A stretch of DNA of 64,000 nt from CAYGYG01 sp964354155. GTDB lineage: Bacteria; Hydrothermota; Tepidihabitantia; SM23-42; CAYGYG01. Shown one piece after another: positions 1 through 8,157 of this stretch. Made by a program: the position numbers and the translations under genes. The DNA lies in assembly GCA_964354155.1 (NCBI GenBank), contig CAYGYG010000008.1:48284-112283 (forward strand). Direction: 5' to 3'. A model generated the notes under the pieces. It saw only the letters and a program-made list of their open reading frames with translations, was not told the DNA's origin and ran no database searches. Position 1 is the first letter of the stretch. Every line of letters starts with the position of its first letter.

Positions 1-91
1 GGATTCAGCATCAGATAGCGGGCCGGGCCCAAAGCCGCCAAGGCTAATGCTTGCCTTTGTAGCCGGGGACTCAAGGCCGAGCATCCGCGAA

Positions 92-280
92 CTACTTCTT
101 GATTCGATCCGCGATCAATTCGCCTTCGGCGCCGACGTTCTCCGGCGGATTCTCATGGATGATAACGCTGATCTGTTTGATTCCGTAGACCGCGACCGCG
201 GCCTCGGTGAGCTTCTTGACTAGCTGGCGTTTCTGTTCAAGATCGAGAAGGCGCGGGCCTTCAACAATGATCATCGGCAT
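92..280 (-). CDS. 4-oxalocrotonate tautomerase family protein
   Basis: This 62-residue protein has the size of a 4-OT subunit. It starts Met-Pro, so removal of Met would expose the catalytic Pro1 that acts as general base in this family. The chain then follows the usual beta-alpha-beta plan: a strand, a helix rich in Lys/Glu (LVKKLTEAAVAVYG), and a second strand (ISVIIHENPPENVG). The family makes small cytosolic hexamers that tautomerise enol/keto acids, and the substrate here is unknown. An AAGGAGG ribosome site lies just upstream on the minus strand. It stands alone, so context gives no pathway. Confidence 0.85.
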   Translation of the reverse strand: MPMIIVEGPRLLDLEQKRQLVKKLTEAAVAVYGIKQISVIIHENPPENVGAEGELIADRIKK

Positions 281-355
281 AGTTCATTCCTCCTTATACC
301 GGTTGCCCGTAGTGGATGCCGGGCACTACCTCATGTTTCAAGAAGACACAATCAC

Positions 356-1582
356 TTAGTCCGGAATCACCACCGGCGCAACTTCAACCGAATTACTGGT
401 CCTGAGACAAACGAAATAGGTGCCGGCGGGGGCCCGGCGGCCAAAATCATCCCGACCATCCCAATAGACGAAAGACGATGGACGGGTGACGATAGATGAA
501 AGGTCAAACGACTTCACGACCCGGCCGGAAGCATCGTAGATCTTCAACGCGAGGCGGCTTTCAAGCGGCGCCTGATAGGCAATGGTTACAGAACGCCGGA
601 ACGGATTTGGAGAAACGGTCAACCGACATTGCGGTTTCCCGGCAGTGACAAGGTTCTCGGCAACCCCTACTGGGATGTCGGGCGTGTATTCTTCATTGAC
701 CGAGAGGAATCGGAACTCCTGGTCGCCGCCGACAACGTAGATCTTGCCGCCGGCACTGCCCGCCGCAGGTCCGAACCGGGCGGTCGGCATTGAGGCCCGT
801 GCCCGCCAGACGTTCATGTACGGGTTGTACTCTTCGTTGACGGCAAGCGGCGCGATACCGGCGTAGCCGCCGATGGCATACAACCGCTTGCTGACGACCT
901 CTACGGCAAGCTCGCCTCGTGCCGTCGGCATGTCGGCGAGGGCTGCCCACGTGTCCGAGACCGGATCATACACTTCGCAGCGCTTACTTTCGCCAGCGGC
1001 ATCGTAGCCACCAACCGCATAGATCTTGTTATCAATCACCCCTATGGCCAGGGTAACCCGGGATGCCGGCATCGGCGTCTTGGTTGTCCAGGTGTTGGCG
1101 ACCGGATCGTATTCTTCGTTGACAGCAAGCCGGCCGCTGCTGTTGTTGCCGCCGATGGCATAGAGTTTTCCATTGACAACACCGATAGCCAGTCCACACC
1201 TTGGCGTGGGCATCGGTGCCTTGGGTGTCCAGGTGTTGGCCACCGGGTCGTATTCTTCGTTGATTGCCAGGTAGTTGCCTGGTTCGGCACCGCCGATGGC
1301 ATAGATCTTGCCGTTTGCGACTCCGAGACCAAAACCCCAATATCGGCCGGTCGGCATATCGGCTCTATCTCGCCACGCATCACCGATCGGATCGTACTCT
1401 TCGTTCTTCGTCCCGCCGTTACTGCCGATGGCATAAATCTTGCCATTGACGACACCGGCGCATAGATAGCACCGAGACGTCGGCATGGCGGTCTTCGTAG
1501 TCCAGAAATCGGCGGCCGCGACGATGGTCGCCGAGGTCAACGACATCAGTATAAAAAAGGCCGTTCGGCCGGTAAGTTTCAT
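356..1582 (-). CDS. Secreted Kelch-repeat protein with C-terminal FlgD-like Ig domain
   Basis: An N-terminal signal peptide (KLTGRTAFFILMSLTSATIVAAA) is followed by six Kelch blades from about residue 30 to 315. Each carries the pattern MPT.R...G.VNGKIYAIGG....NEEYDP..NTW. Together they predict a six-bladed beta-propeller. The last ~85 residues (SPNPFRRSVTIAYQ ... DGRDDFGRRAPAGTYF) match the FlgD/T9SS-type Ig-like tail found on many secreted proteins of FCB-group bacteria, so it is probably exported and surface-held. I chose the second of two tandem ATGs because the GGGAGG site lies only 1 nt before the first. Ligand and role are unknown. Confidence 0.85.
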   Translation of the reverse strand: MKLTGRTAFFILMSLTSATIVAAADFWTTKTAMPTSRCYLCAGVVNGKIYAIGSNGGTKNEEYDPIGDAWRDRADMPTGRYWGFGLGVANGKIYAIGGAEPGNYLAINEEYDPVANTWTPKAPMPTPRCGLAIGVVNGKLYAIGGNNSSGRLAVNEEYDPVANTWTTKTPMPASRVTLAIGVIDNKIYAVGGYDAAGESKRCEVYDPVSDTWAALADMPTARGELAVEVVSKRLYAIGGYAGIAPLAVNEEYNPYMNVWRARASMPTARFGPAAGSAGGKIYVVGGDQEFRFLSVNEEYTPDIPVGVAENLVTAGKPQCRLTVSPNPFRRSVTIAYQAPLESRLALKIYDASGRVVKSFDLSSIVTRPSSFVYWDGRDDFGRRAPAGTYFVCLRTSNSVEVAPVVIPD

Positions 1583-1603
1583 CATGCCTCCCAGTTGTCG
1601 GAT

Positions 1604-1631
1604 ATTATGGGTAAATGCGGCTGGATGTCAA
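1604..1631 (-). promoter_or_regulatory. Sigma-70 promoter for the Kelch gene
   Basis: Read on the minus strand, TTGACA (1631-1626) is followed after 16 nt by CATAAT (1609-1604). The start codon at 1582 lies ~20 nt downstream with a ribosome site between, so this transcript has a short leader. I see no gene between 1583 and 1900. Confidence 0.6.
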
Positions 1632-1777
1632 TGGTTATCCAGTTAATGTGATCTTGCCGCCAAGTAAAGAATCGCCGATAACGAAGCTTGCCGAGGAAAC
1701 TCGAAATCTCTGACCAAGACTCCGACCCATTGACGGCCACCGGTCTAAATCCGAAGCGGATTGTCGTTGAAAACCGA

Positions 1778-1805
1778 TTGACAGAGGGGAAATGCTGGGT
1801 ATACT
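1778..1805 (+). promoter_or_regulatory. Sigma-70 promoter for the tdh-kbl operon
   Basis: TTGACA (1778-1783), 16 nt, TATACT (1800-1805). The first gene, tdh, starts at 1901, leaving a leader of ~90 nt with a GGAGG site at 1890-1894. No regulator site was recognised. Confidence 0.6.
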
Positions 1806-1900
1806 TGTCGTTCGAGTTTCACGAAGCGCATAACCAATGCATCTAATAACTTCTGTTATTTCAGACAGTTTAGAGAAAGGTCCCATCTCGGAGGTCGCTC

Positions 1901-2938
1901 ATGCCTAAGATGAAGGCAATCGCCAAGCTGAAGCCAGCGCCCGGTGCTGAGTTGATCGAAGCCGAGGTCCCCAGGCCCGGACCAAGGGATGTCCTGATCA
2001 AGGTTGCCACGACATCGATCTGTGGAACCGACCACCATATTTTCTCCTGGGATCAATGGGCCCAGGGCCGGATTAAAGTTCCTCGCATTTTCGGCCACGA
2101 AGTGGCCGGCGAAGTCGTCGAAATCGGGAAAGATGTCGGCGGTGTAAAGACGGGCGACTTCATCTCGGCCGAAACCCACATCGCCTGCGGCTACTGCTTT
2201 CAATGCCGCACCGGCCTGGCCCACATCTGCAGGAATGTCAAGATTCTCGGCGTGGACGTGGATGGTGTTTTCGCCGAGTATGCGACCATACCGGAAAATA
2301 ATGCCTGGGTGCTGGAAGAAAATATCCCCCGTGACTATGCTTCAGTGATGGAGCCTTTGGGCAATGCGATTCATACTGCCCTGGCCGGGGAGATTGCGGC
2401 GACGACAGTCCTTGTCTTAGGCTGCGGGCCGATCGGACTGATGTCGGTTGGGGTGGCCCGGCTGGCCGGTGCGACCAAGATAATCGCCAGCGAAGTCAAC
2501 GACGTGCGGCTCAACCTGGCCAAGAAGATGGGAGCCGATTTCACCATCAATCCGCAGAGCGAGAACTTAGTCAAAGTGGTCCGGGAATTGACCGGCGGCT
2601 CGGGCGTCGATGTTGTGCTGGAGATGTCGGGTCATCCGAAAGCGATTCGAGACGGCTTTAAGGTTCTGCGCAGCGGGGGTCGATATTCGATGCTCGGCAT
2701 TCCGAAAGAACCCATGAAACTGGATGTCGCATCCGACATCGTATTCAAACAAGCGGATGTCCAGGGCATCAACGGACGGGTCATGTTCAATACTTGGTTC
2801 AAGACATCACGCTTCTTAAGCTCGGGCCGGCTGGATCTGGCTCCGGTCATCACCCACCGGTTCCGGCTCGAGGAATTTGAGAAGGGCATGGAGCTCATGC
2901 ACAGCGGAAACTGCGGGAAAGTATTGCTGTATCCATAA
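1901..2938 (+). CDS. tdh: L-threonine 3-dehydrogenase
   Basis: This cytosolic zinc-dependent medium-chain dehydrogenase oxidises L-threonine to 2-amino-3-ketobutyrate with NAD+. Its 345 residues match the family length. Catalytic zinc ligands are visible as ICGTDHH (C41) and FGHE (H66, E67). The structural zinc loop reads CGYCFQC....HIC. The Rossmann motif LGCGPIG follows near residue 170. The product is unstable and is the substrate of Kbl, whose gene closes the same operon. An SD site GGAGG sits 6 nt before the ATG. Assignment as threonine rather than sorbitol dehydrogenase rests on these motifs plus the kbl linkage. Confidence 0.95.
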   Translation: MPKMKAIAKLKPAPGAELIEAEVPRPGPRDVLIKVATTSICGTDHHIFSWDQWAQGRIKVPRIFGHEVAGEVVEIGKDVGGVKTGDFISAETHIACGYCFQCRTGLAHICRNVKILGVDVDGVFAEYATIPENNAWVLEENIPRDYASVMEPLGNAIHTALAGEIAATTVLVLGCGPIGLMSVGVARLAGATKIIASEVNDVRLNLAKKMGADFTINPQSENLVKVVRELTGGSGVDVVLEMSGHPKAIRDGFKVLRSGGRYSMLGIPKEPMKLDVASDIVFKQADVQGINGRVMFNTWFKTSRFLSSGRLDLAPVITHRFRLEEFEKGMELMHSGNCGKVLLYP

Positions 2939-3003
2939 TCGGACGGCGATGCAGACGGATGAATGCGGATTCAACCGGTATTGATAATGGATCAAAGTCA
3001 TCA

Positions 3004-3369
3004 ATGATTGTTGGTATCGGGATTGACCTTGTTGACCTCGGCCGGTTTGAATCGCTGGCCGACAAGGACGGGTTCTACCACCAATTCCTCACCGAACGCG
3101 AGTACCAGGCAGCCCTGGAGCAGCCGCGCCGGGACCTCCACTGCGCGCGGGTCTTCGCGGCCAAAGAAGCGGTGCTCAAGGCGCTGGGTTGCGGTATCGA
3201 GAATACGGCAGGCTGGCATTCGGTCGAGATCACCCCGGCAATGCAGGTTGAACTGTACGGGCGGTTGTCCGCTGGCGTGTCGCTAGTTCATCTTTCGACG
3301 GCCGTCGCCGGCAAGCACGTCATTGCCTATGCGATGGCTGAGGCACGGCATGCTTCAGCTCTCTCTTAA
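3004..3369 (+). CDS. acpS: Holo-[acyl-carrier-protein] synthase
   Basis: AcpS transfers 4'-phosphopantetheine from CoA to the serine of an acyl carrier protein. The start is set at the ATG giving MIVGIGIDLVDLGRFE, the standard AcpS N-terminus with the metal-binding Asp. The second signature FAAKEAVLKALG follows near residue 55. The frame is open 45 nt further upstream, but that extension has no family match. It lies 65 nt after tdh and 26 nt before the ligase gene. An ACP gene lies two genes on, so this enzyme probably activates that ACP, besides possibly serving the whole cell. Confidence 0.93.
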   Translation: MIVGIGIDLVDLGRFESLADKDGFYHQFLTEREYQAALEQPRRDLHCARVFAAKEAVLKALGCGIENTAGWHSVEITPAMQVELYGRLSAGVSLVHLSTAVAGKHVIAYAMAEARHASALS

Positions 3370-3395
3370 CCTGGCTGAATTTAGGAGGTTTTGGC

Positions 3396-5096
3396 ATGAG
3401 TAACATTGGTTCGTACGAGGAGAAGAGCAAGAGTTTCGACTGGGTCGTATCCGAGCAGGAACTGGAATTCGGGAAGAACGGCATGTTCAACATCGGCTAC
3501 TTCTGCAGTGACCGGATTTGTGAGAAGGGCCAGGGACGCAAGACGGCCCTGATCTGGGAAGGATTTTCCGGTGAGGTCAGGCGCTTCACCTACGACGACA
3601 TTAGGATCTACAGCAACTGCTTCGCCCATTTTCTAAAAGAAATCGGCATCATCGAGGGCGACCGGGTCTGTATTTTCATGGACCGCATACCGGAGCTCTA
3701 CATCTCTTTCCTGGGGATTCTGAAGCTCGGCGCGATCGTCCAACCCTTGTTTTCAGCGTTTGGCGAGGAAGCACTATTCACCCGTCTTGAAGACGCCAAA
3801 ACCAAGGTCGTTCTGACGACGCGCAAGCATGCGGGCACGGTGCGGCGGATTCGAAACAAGCTGCCGGATTTGAAACACGTAATCGTGCTCGATGCCGGTG
3901 ACAAGCCGCTTGAAAAAGGGGAGAGTGCTTTTGCGATGGCAACTTATCCCAAGATCGACCTTTTCGAAATCAACAAAGCCGGACGGGAAACGCCCTCGGT
4001 GCTGCACTACACGTCCGGGACGACCGGAAAACCGAAAGGCGCGCTCCATGTCCATTCCTCGATCATTGCCCAGTACATCACGGCAAAGTGGGTACTCGAC
4101 ATCAGAACCGATGACGTCTATTGGTGCACGGCGGACCCGGGCTGGGTTACCGGTACATCGTACGGCATCATCGGCGCCTGGTCCAATGGCGTGACCCAGA
4201 CCGTACTTGATTACGGCTTCAGTGCGGCGAAATGGTACGAGTTCATCCAGCGCCACAAAATCACGGTTTGGTATTCAGCCCCGACCGCGATTCGCCTGTT
4301 GATGAAGGAAGGCGTTGGGCTGGTCAAGAAATTCGACCTCTCAAGCCTGCGCCATCTCGTCAGCGTTGGTGAGCCACTCAATGCCGAAGCGGTCATCTGG
4401 TCGGAGAAAGCTTTTGGCCGGCCCTTCCTTGACTCGTACTGGCAGACGGAAACCGGTTCGATTGTCATCACTAATTTCCCCGGGATGCCGGTCAAACCAG
4501 GATCAATGGGCAAAGCCTTCCCGGGCAATGTCGCAACGGTGGTTGATCCGAAGAGCTTCGAGCCGATCGCAAAGCCCGGTGTTGTCGGCTTGATTGCCTT
4601 GAAACCGGGATGGCCGTCGATGTTCCGGACCTACTGGAACAACAAGGCAACTTACGAGAGCAAGTTCAAGAACGGCTGGTATATCTGCGGCGACCGATCG
4701 AGCATCGACCGCGAAGGCTATTTCTGGTTTGTCGGCCGGGATGACGATGTCATCAATACCGCCGGTCACCTGGTCGGACCGTTCGAGATTGAATCGGCCT
4801 TGCTTGAACATCCGGCGGTGGCGGAGTCGGCGGCGGTGGGCAAGCCCGACCCGGTGAATATGGAAGTCGTCAAGGCCTTCATCGCGCTCAAACCCGGGCA
4901 CACGCCGAGCGACGACCTGGAGATGGAAATCATGAATTTTATTCGCAAGAAGTTGTCGCCGCTGGCGATGCCGCAGGAAATCGAGTTCATGGACGCGCTG
5001 CCCAAGACGCGCAGCGGCAAGATCATGAGGCGTCTCTTGCGCGCCAAAGAATGGGGCGAGGAGATCGGCGACACGTCAACGTTGGAGAATGATTGA
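3396..5096 (+). CDS. AMP-forming acyl-CoA synthetase / acyl ligase, acetyl-CoA synthetase-like
   Basis: This 566-residue member of the ANL adenylate-forming family carries the P-loop YTSGTTGKPKG near residue 208, the A5 motif YWQTETG and A7 motif GDR, and the C-terminal catalytic lysine in KTRSGKIMRR (K542). Overall it resembles short-chain AcsA-type enzymes, which join acetate (or another small acid) to CoA through an acyl-AMP. Sitting between acpS and an ACP gene, it may instead load the ACP, or it may handle the acetyl group released by Kbl. I cannot choose from sequence alone. SD AGGAGG lies 7 nt upstream of the ATG. Confidence 0.9.
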   Translation: MSNIGSYEEKSKSFDWVVSEQELEFGKNGMFNIGYFCSDRICEKGQGRKTALIWEGFSGEVRRFTYDDIRIYSNCFAHFLKEIGIIEGDRVCIFMDRIPELYISFLGILKLGAIVQPLFSAFGEEALFTRLEDAKTKVVLTTRKHAGTVRRIRNKLPDLKHVIVLDAGDKPLEKGESAFAMATYPKIDLFEINKAGRETPSVLHYTSGTTGKPKGALHVHSSIIAQYITAKWVLDIRTDDVYWCTADPGWVTGTSYGIIGAWSNGVTQTVLDYGFSAAKWYEFIQRHKITVWYSAPTAIRLLMKEGVGLVKKFDLSSLRHLVSVGEPLNAEAVIWSEKAFGRPFLDSYWQTETGSIVITNFPGMPVKPGSMGKAFPGNVATVVDPKSFEPIAKPGVVGLIALKPGWPSMFRTYWNNKATYESKFKNGWYICGDRSSIDREGYFWFVGRDDDVINTAGHLVGPFEIESALLEHPAVAESAAVGKPDPVNMEVVKAFIALKPGHTPSDDLEMEIMNFIRKKLSPLAMPQEIEFMDALPKTRSGKIMRRLLRAKEWGEEIGDTSTLEND

Positions 5097-5169
5097 AATA
5101 CTCAACCAGGCCCTTCCCGGCATTTGGGTGTCTTGGCGGTTCAGGCATTTAGAAATATAAGGAGGCCAC

Positions 5170-5427
5170 GTGGCAGAGGATATCAAGAAAATGATCATCG
5201 ACTACGTGAAGAAAGAATATCTGGACGAGGATTCGGACCAGGAGGTGAACGAAAACACCAAACTCATTTCGAGCGGAATTGTCGATTCGTTCTCGATGGT
5301 TTCACTCAAAACCTTCCTTGAGAAGAAATTCCAGGTGAAGATTCCGGACGAGAAGGCGACGCCGGAAGCCTTCGACTCGGTGAACAGTATCATCAACGTG
5401 CTCCGGGAATTAACCAAGGGGGTATGA
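5170..5427 (+). CDS. Acyl carrier protein
   Basis: This 85-residue acidic helical protein carries the phosphopantetheine attachment motif GIVDSFSM, with Ser40 expected to be modified. The canonical DSL is DSF here, as in many ACPs of peptide- or ligase-linked pathways rather than fatty acid synthase. The start is GTG with AAGGAGG just upstream. The last codons overlap kbl by 4 nt (ATGA), implying translational coupling to kbl. Together with the upstream ligase and acpS it forms a self-contained carrier module. Confidence 0.92.
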   Translation: MAEDIKKMIIDYVKKEYLDEDSDQEVNENTKLISSGIVDSFSMVSLKTFLEKKFQVKIPDEKATPEAFDSVNSIINVLRELTKGV

Positions 5428-6674
5428 TGGCCTACAGCGCAAAGGCGAAGGATTTCTACTCAGCGGAACTCGGGGCCATCAGGGATAAGGGACTCTACAA
5501 GCAGGAGCGGCTTATCGAATCACCGCAGGGCGCCAATATCAAAGTAGAATTTCCCTCCGGGGCGCCGACCAAAGACGTCATCAATTTCTGTGCCAATAAC
5601 TACCTTGGCCTGTCGAGCCATCCCGACGTGATCAAGGCGGCCCATGAGGGACTCGAGACAAGAGGGTATGGGCTTTCGTCGGTCCGGTTTATCTGTGGGA
5701 CTCAGGACATCCACCGGGAGCTTGAGCGCCGGCTTACCGACTTTCTCGGCACTGAGGACACGATTCTGTTTCCTTCGTGCATGGACGCCAACGCCGGGCT
5801 CTTTGATGTCGCCCTGGACAAGGAAGACGCGATGATTTCCGACCGATTGGTCCACGCCTCGATTGTCGACGGCATGAAACTGTGCAAGGCCCAGCTCTTC
5901 AATTACAAACACCTGAGCATGGCGCACCTTGAGGAGAAGCTGCAGGAGACGCAGACCTGCCGCCGGCGGATGATCATAACGGACGGGGTTTTCTCCATGG
6001 ACGGCGACATCGCGCCGCTTGACAAGATCTGCGACTTGGGCGAAAAGTACGACGCCTTGGTGATGGTCGATGATTCCCACGCGACCGGTTTTCTGGGCAA
6101 GCGGGGCCGCGGTACGCACGAGCACTGCGGCGTGATAGGGCGGATCGATGTTATCACGACCACGCTGGGCAAGGCGATGGGCGGGGCTTCGGGCGGCTGT
6201 ATCAGCGGCCGCAAAGAAATCGTTGAGCTCTGCCGGCAGCGCTCCCGTCCCTACCTGTTTTCGAACACGGTTGCGCCGGTCATCGTTGCGGCCTCGATCA
6301 AGGTTGTTGACTTGATTGCCGGGACTACGGAAAGAAGGGACAAGCTGGAAGCCAACACCAAGTACTTCAGAGAGAAGATGACCAAGGCTGGGCTGGATAT
6401 CAGGCCCGGCGAGCATCCGATCGTACCGGTGATGCTTTATAACGCCAAGCTGGCTCAGGATGTGGCGCGCGACATGTACGAAGAAGGCATCTATGTCGTC
6501 GGGTTCTTCTTTCCGGTGGTACCCCAGGGTCAGGCCCGAATCAGGGTGCAGATCTCGGCGGCGCACGAGCGGGAACACCTCGACCAGGCGATTGCCGCCT
6601 TCACCAAGGTCGGCCAGAAGTATAACATTCTGGGCAAAAAAAAGGACGAGATCATCGCGTTGTACGGCTTATGA
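5424..6674 (+). CDS. kbl: Glycine C-acetyltransferase (2-amino-3-ketobutyrate CoA ligase)
   Basis: This PLP enzyme of the alpha-oxoamine synthase family cleaves 2-amino-3-ketobutyrate with CoA to glycine and acetyl-CoA, completing threonine breakdown after Tdh. The match to Kbl is strong along its length: INFCANNYLGL, RFICGTQ.HRELE, DGVFSMDGDIAPL, MVDDSHATGFLG, and the PLP lysine in TTTLGKAMGG (K250). Length (416) is slightly above the ~398 of E. coli. Other alpha-oxoamine synthases accept acyl-ACP, so coupling to the preceding ACP raises the question whether the acyl acceptor or donor here is the carrier protein. Confidence 0.94.
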   Translation: MMAYSAKAKDFYSAELGAIRDKGLYKQERLIESPQGANIKVEFPSGAPTKDVINFCANNYLGLSSHPDVIKAAHEGLETRGYGLSSVRFICGTQDIHRELERRLTDFLGTEDTILFPSCMDANAGLFDVALDKEDAMISDRLVHASIVDGMKLCKAQLFNYKHLSMAHLEEKLQETQTCRRRMIITDGVFSMDGDIAPLDKICDLGEKYDALVMVDDSHATGFLGKRGRGTHEHCGVIGRIDVITTTLGKAMGGASGGCISGRKEIVELCRQRSRPYLFSNTVAPVIVAASIKVVDLIAGTTERRDKLEANTKYFREKMTKAGLDIRPGEHPIVPVMLYNAKLAQDVARDMYEEGIYVVGFFFPVVPQGQARIRVQISAAHEREHLDQAIAAFTKVGQKYNILGKKKDEIIALYGL

Positions 6675-6675
6675 G

Positions 6676-6781
6676 AAATACCTAAAGGTCCACAATGCCT
6701 AAATGCCTAAAATCGAACAAACCGACATGATTGTTTTGCCGTCTTTTTTAGGAATTTAGGTGTTTAGGCGTCTAGGTATTT
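6676..6781. repeat. Inverted array of CCTAAA/TTTAGG units between convergent genes
   Basis: Left arm 6676-6713 holds spaced CCTAAA units. Right arm 6744-6781 holds their inverse (TTTAGG) at 10-11 nt spacing. Together they form an imperfect ~37-bp palindrome around a 30-nt loop. It fills the gap between convergent kbl and the LC7 gene, so it may act as a two-way terminator. Similar short units occur near 5140, 29322, 30560 and 43575. Confidence 0.6.
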
Positions 6782-6790
6782 GACCGAAGG

Positions 6791-7093
6791 CTAGATCTTG
6801 TCTAAGCTTACTCTCAAGAGGCCGACGTTGGTGTTGCGTTCGGCCACGATGAAGGCGACGCCTTCCTGGGTTCGCTTGCTCAGAAAAATTACCTGGTTGG
6901 TGTAGAGCAGGATCTTGGCGTCTTCGTCGGCGAAGAGCCGCTTGATTTCCTGCTGGATCTTTGCGGCCATCGCGGCAAAACGCTCTGAACTGTAGCCGAA
7001 GGCAAACTGGCTTTCGATAGTAAACCCGTCATCTGAAGCCAGGCCCACGCCCAGGACGCCGGGCACCTTGAGAAGACCCTGCAGTTCTTTCAT
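6791..7093 (-). CDS. Roadblock/LC7 domain protein
   Basis: The whole 100-residue chain is one Roadblock/LC7 domain: helix (MKELQGLLKVPGVLGVGLASDDGF), central helix (ERFAAMAAKIQQEIKRLF), then strands (ILLYTNQVIFLSKRT, VAFIVAERNTNVGLLRVSL). Such proteins dimerise and, as MglB, act as GTPase-activating partners of small Ras-like GTPases in polarity and motility. No MglA-type GTPase is in this window. It is the last gene of the cheY-cheA-cheC operon and overlaps the preceding TPR/LC7 gene by 4 nt. Confidence 0.85.
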   Translation of the reverse strand: MKELQGLLKVPGVLGVGLASDDGFTIESQFAFGYSSERFAAMAAKIQQEIKRLFADEDAKILLYTNQVIFLSKRTQEGVAFIVAERNTNVGLLRVSLDKI

Positions 7094-8157
7094 TCCAGAA
7101 TCCCCTTTAGGTCATCCAGGACTCTGCCACAGAACGCGAAGATGAGTCCGGGCTTGGTCATGGGTGTCGTCATCACGGAGAGAATCGCTTCCTGCGACAC
7201 GAAAACATAGATGGTTTCGTCCTTGCGCTCAATCACGCCCCGCTCGAACCGGCCTTGCTCGAGAAAACTAAAACAGGAATTCGCTTCATTATAAATGGCG
7301 GCAACCATGGCGGCCATCTCTTCGGCGTCTTCTCGTCCTTTGAGATAGTTGGCGATCAGCAAGCCGTCGGTGGTGATGATAAGAGCGCCTTTCACCGAGT
7401 CGAGATTGACGAGCTTGGCCATCGCCTGGTCCAACCTGGCCTTGATCGGAATCTCTTCGCCCACCGGCGCCGGCGGGGTGGCGGCGGGTATTTCGACAAC
7501 CGGCGGCGGTTCGGCGGTCACCGGGGTTTCCATGACCCGGGGCGGTTCGATAACGGCGTGGGGTTCGACGAACGGCTCGAGTTTCGGATGATCAATCAAC
7601 GGAGGCAAATCATCAATCTGGGGCACCGGTTCGGCCAACAGCGGCAGGGTCTGTTCAAGGGCCGCCTTCAATTCGTCAAGCTGATTTAGTTCGACCGGGG
7701 GCGCTTCGATTCTAAGCGGAACTTTTGGCTGGGGTTGTTCCGGTTCGAACCTCGGTTGCGGGGCCGGCTGGGCCGGGACCGCGACGGCTTCAACTTCGGC
7801 AACCAGTTTTCTCAGCTCGCTATCGTTGGGGCTCAATTCCAGAGCCTTGCCATAGAACTCGAGGGCGCGGGTGTACTCCTGTCGTTTGCGGAAAACGTTG
7901 CCCTGGAAAAGGTAACTGGAAACCATCCCGGGGTCCTGGGTGACTGCTTCTTCGAACTTCTTTTGAGCTGCGTCCAGATCGCCCTTGAAGTAGTAGGCCT
8001 TACCCAGCAAGAAATGGCCGAAGCTATACGAGGGGTTGCGCATCAGGCCGTCTTTAAGTATGCCAATGGCCTCGTCGATCATCCCGGAGTCGATATAGAC
8101 TTCAGCCAGCGATGCGAAGATGAGCGCGCCACGGTCGTGCTGAAGCTCCTCAGGCAA
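7090..8157 (-). CDS. TPR protein with C-terminal Roadblock/LC7 domain
   Basis: Three layers can be seen in its 355 residues. About three TPR units (residues 1-125, e.g. SFGHFLLGKAYYFKGDLDAAQKK) are followed by a long Pro/Glu-rich linker (about 130-235). A Roadblock/LC7-like domain ends the chain (about 240-355, LVNLDSVKGALIITTDGLLIANYL ...). The arrangement suggests an adaptor that holds an LC7 dimer on a flexible tether. It overlaps the upstream TPR gene by 8 nt and the downstream LC7 gene by 4 nt, so the three are translated together. Confidence 0.8.
   Translation of the reverse strand: MPEELQHDRGALIFASLAEVYIDSGMIDEAIGILKDGLMRNPSYSFGHFLLGKAYYFKGDLDAAQKKFEEAVTQDPGMVSSYLFQGNVFRKRQEYTRALEFYGKALELSPNDSELRKLVAEVEAVAVPAQPAPQPRFEPEQPQPKVPLRIEAPPVELNQLDELKAALEQTLPLLAEPVPQIDDLPPLIDHPKLEPFVEPHAVIEPPRVMETPVTAEPPPVVEIPAATPPAPVGEEIPIKARLDQAMAKLVNLDSVKGALIITTDGLLIANYLKGREDAEEMAAMVAAIYNEANSCFSFLEQGRFERGVIERKDETIYVFVSQEAILSVMTTPMTKPGLIFAFCGRVLDDLKGILE

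Noticed and set aside
1635..1886. 83-codon minus-strand frame between the Kelch and tdh genes
   Set aside because: It overlaps the tdh promoter and has no ribosome site or recognisable composition.
5520..6578. 352-codon open frame on the minus strand
   Set aside because: Antisense to kbl, which is fully conserved along the same bases.
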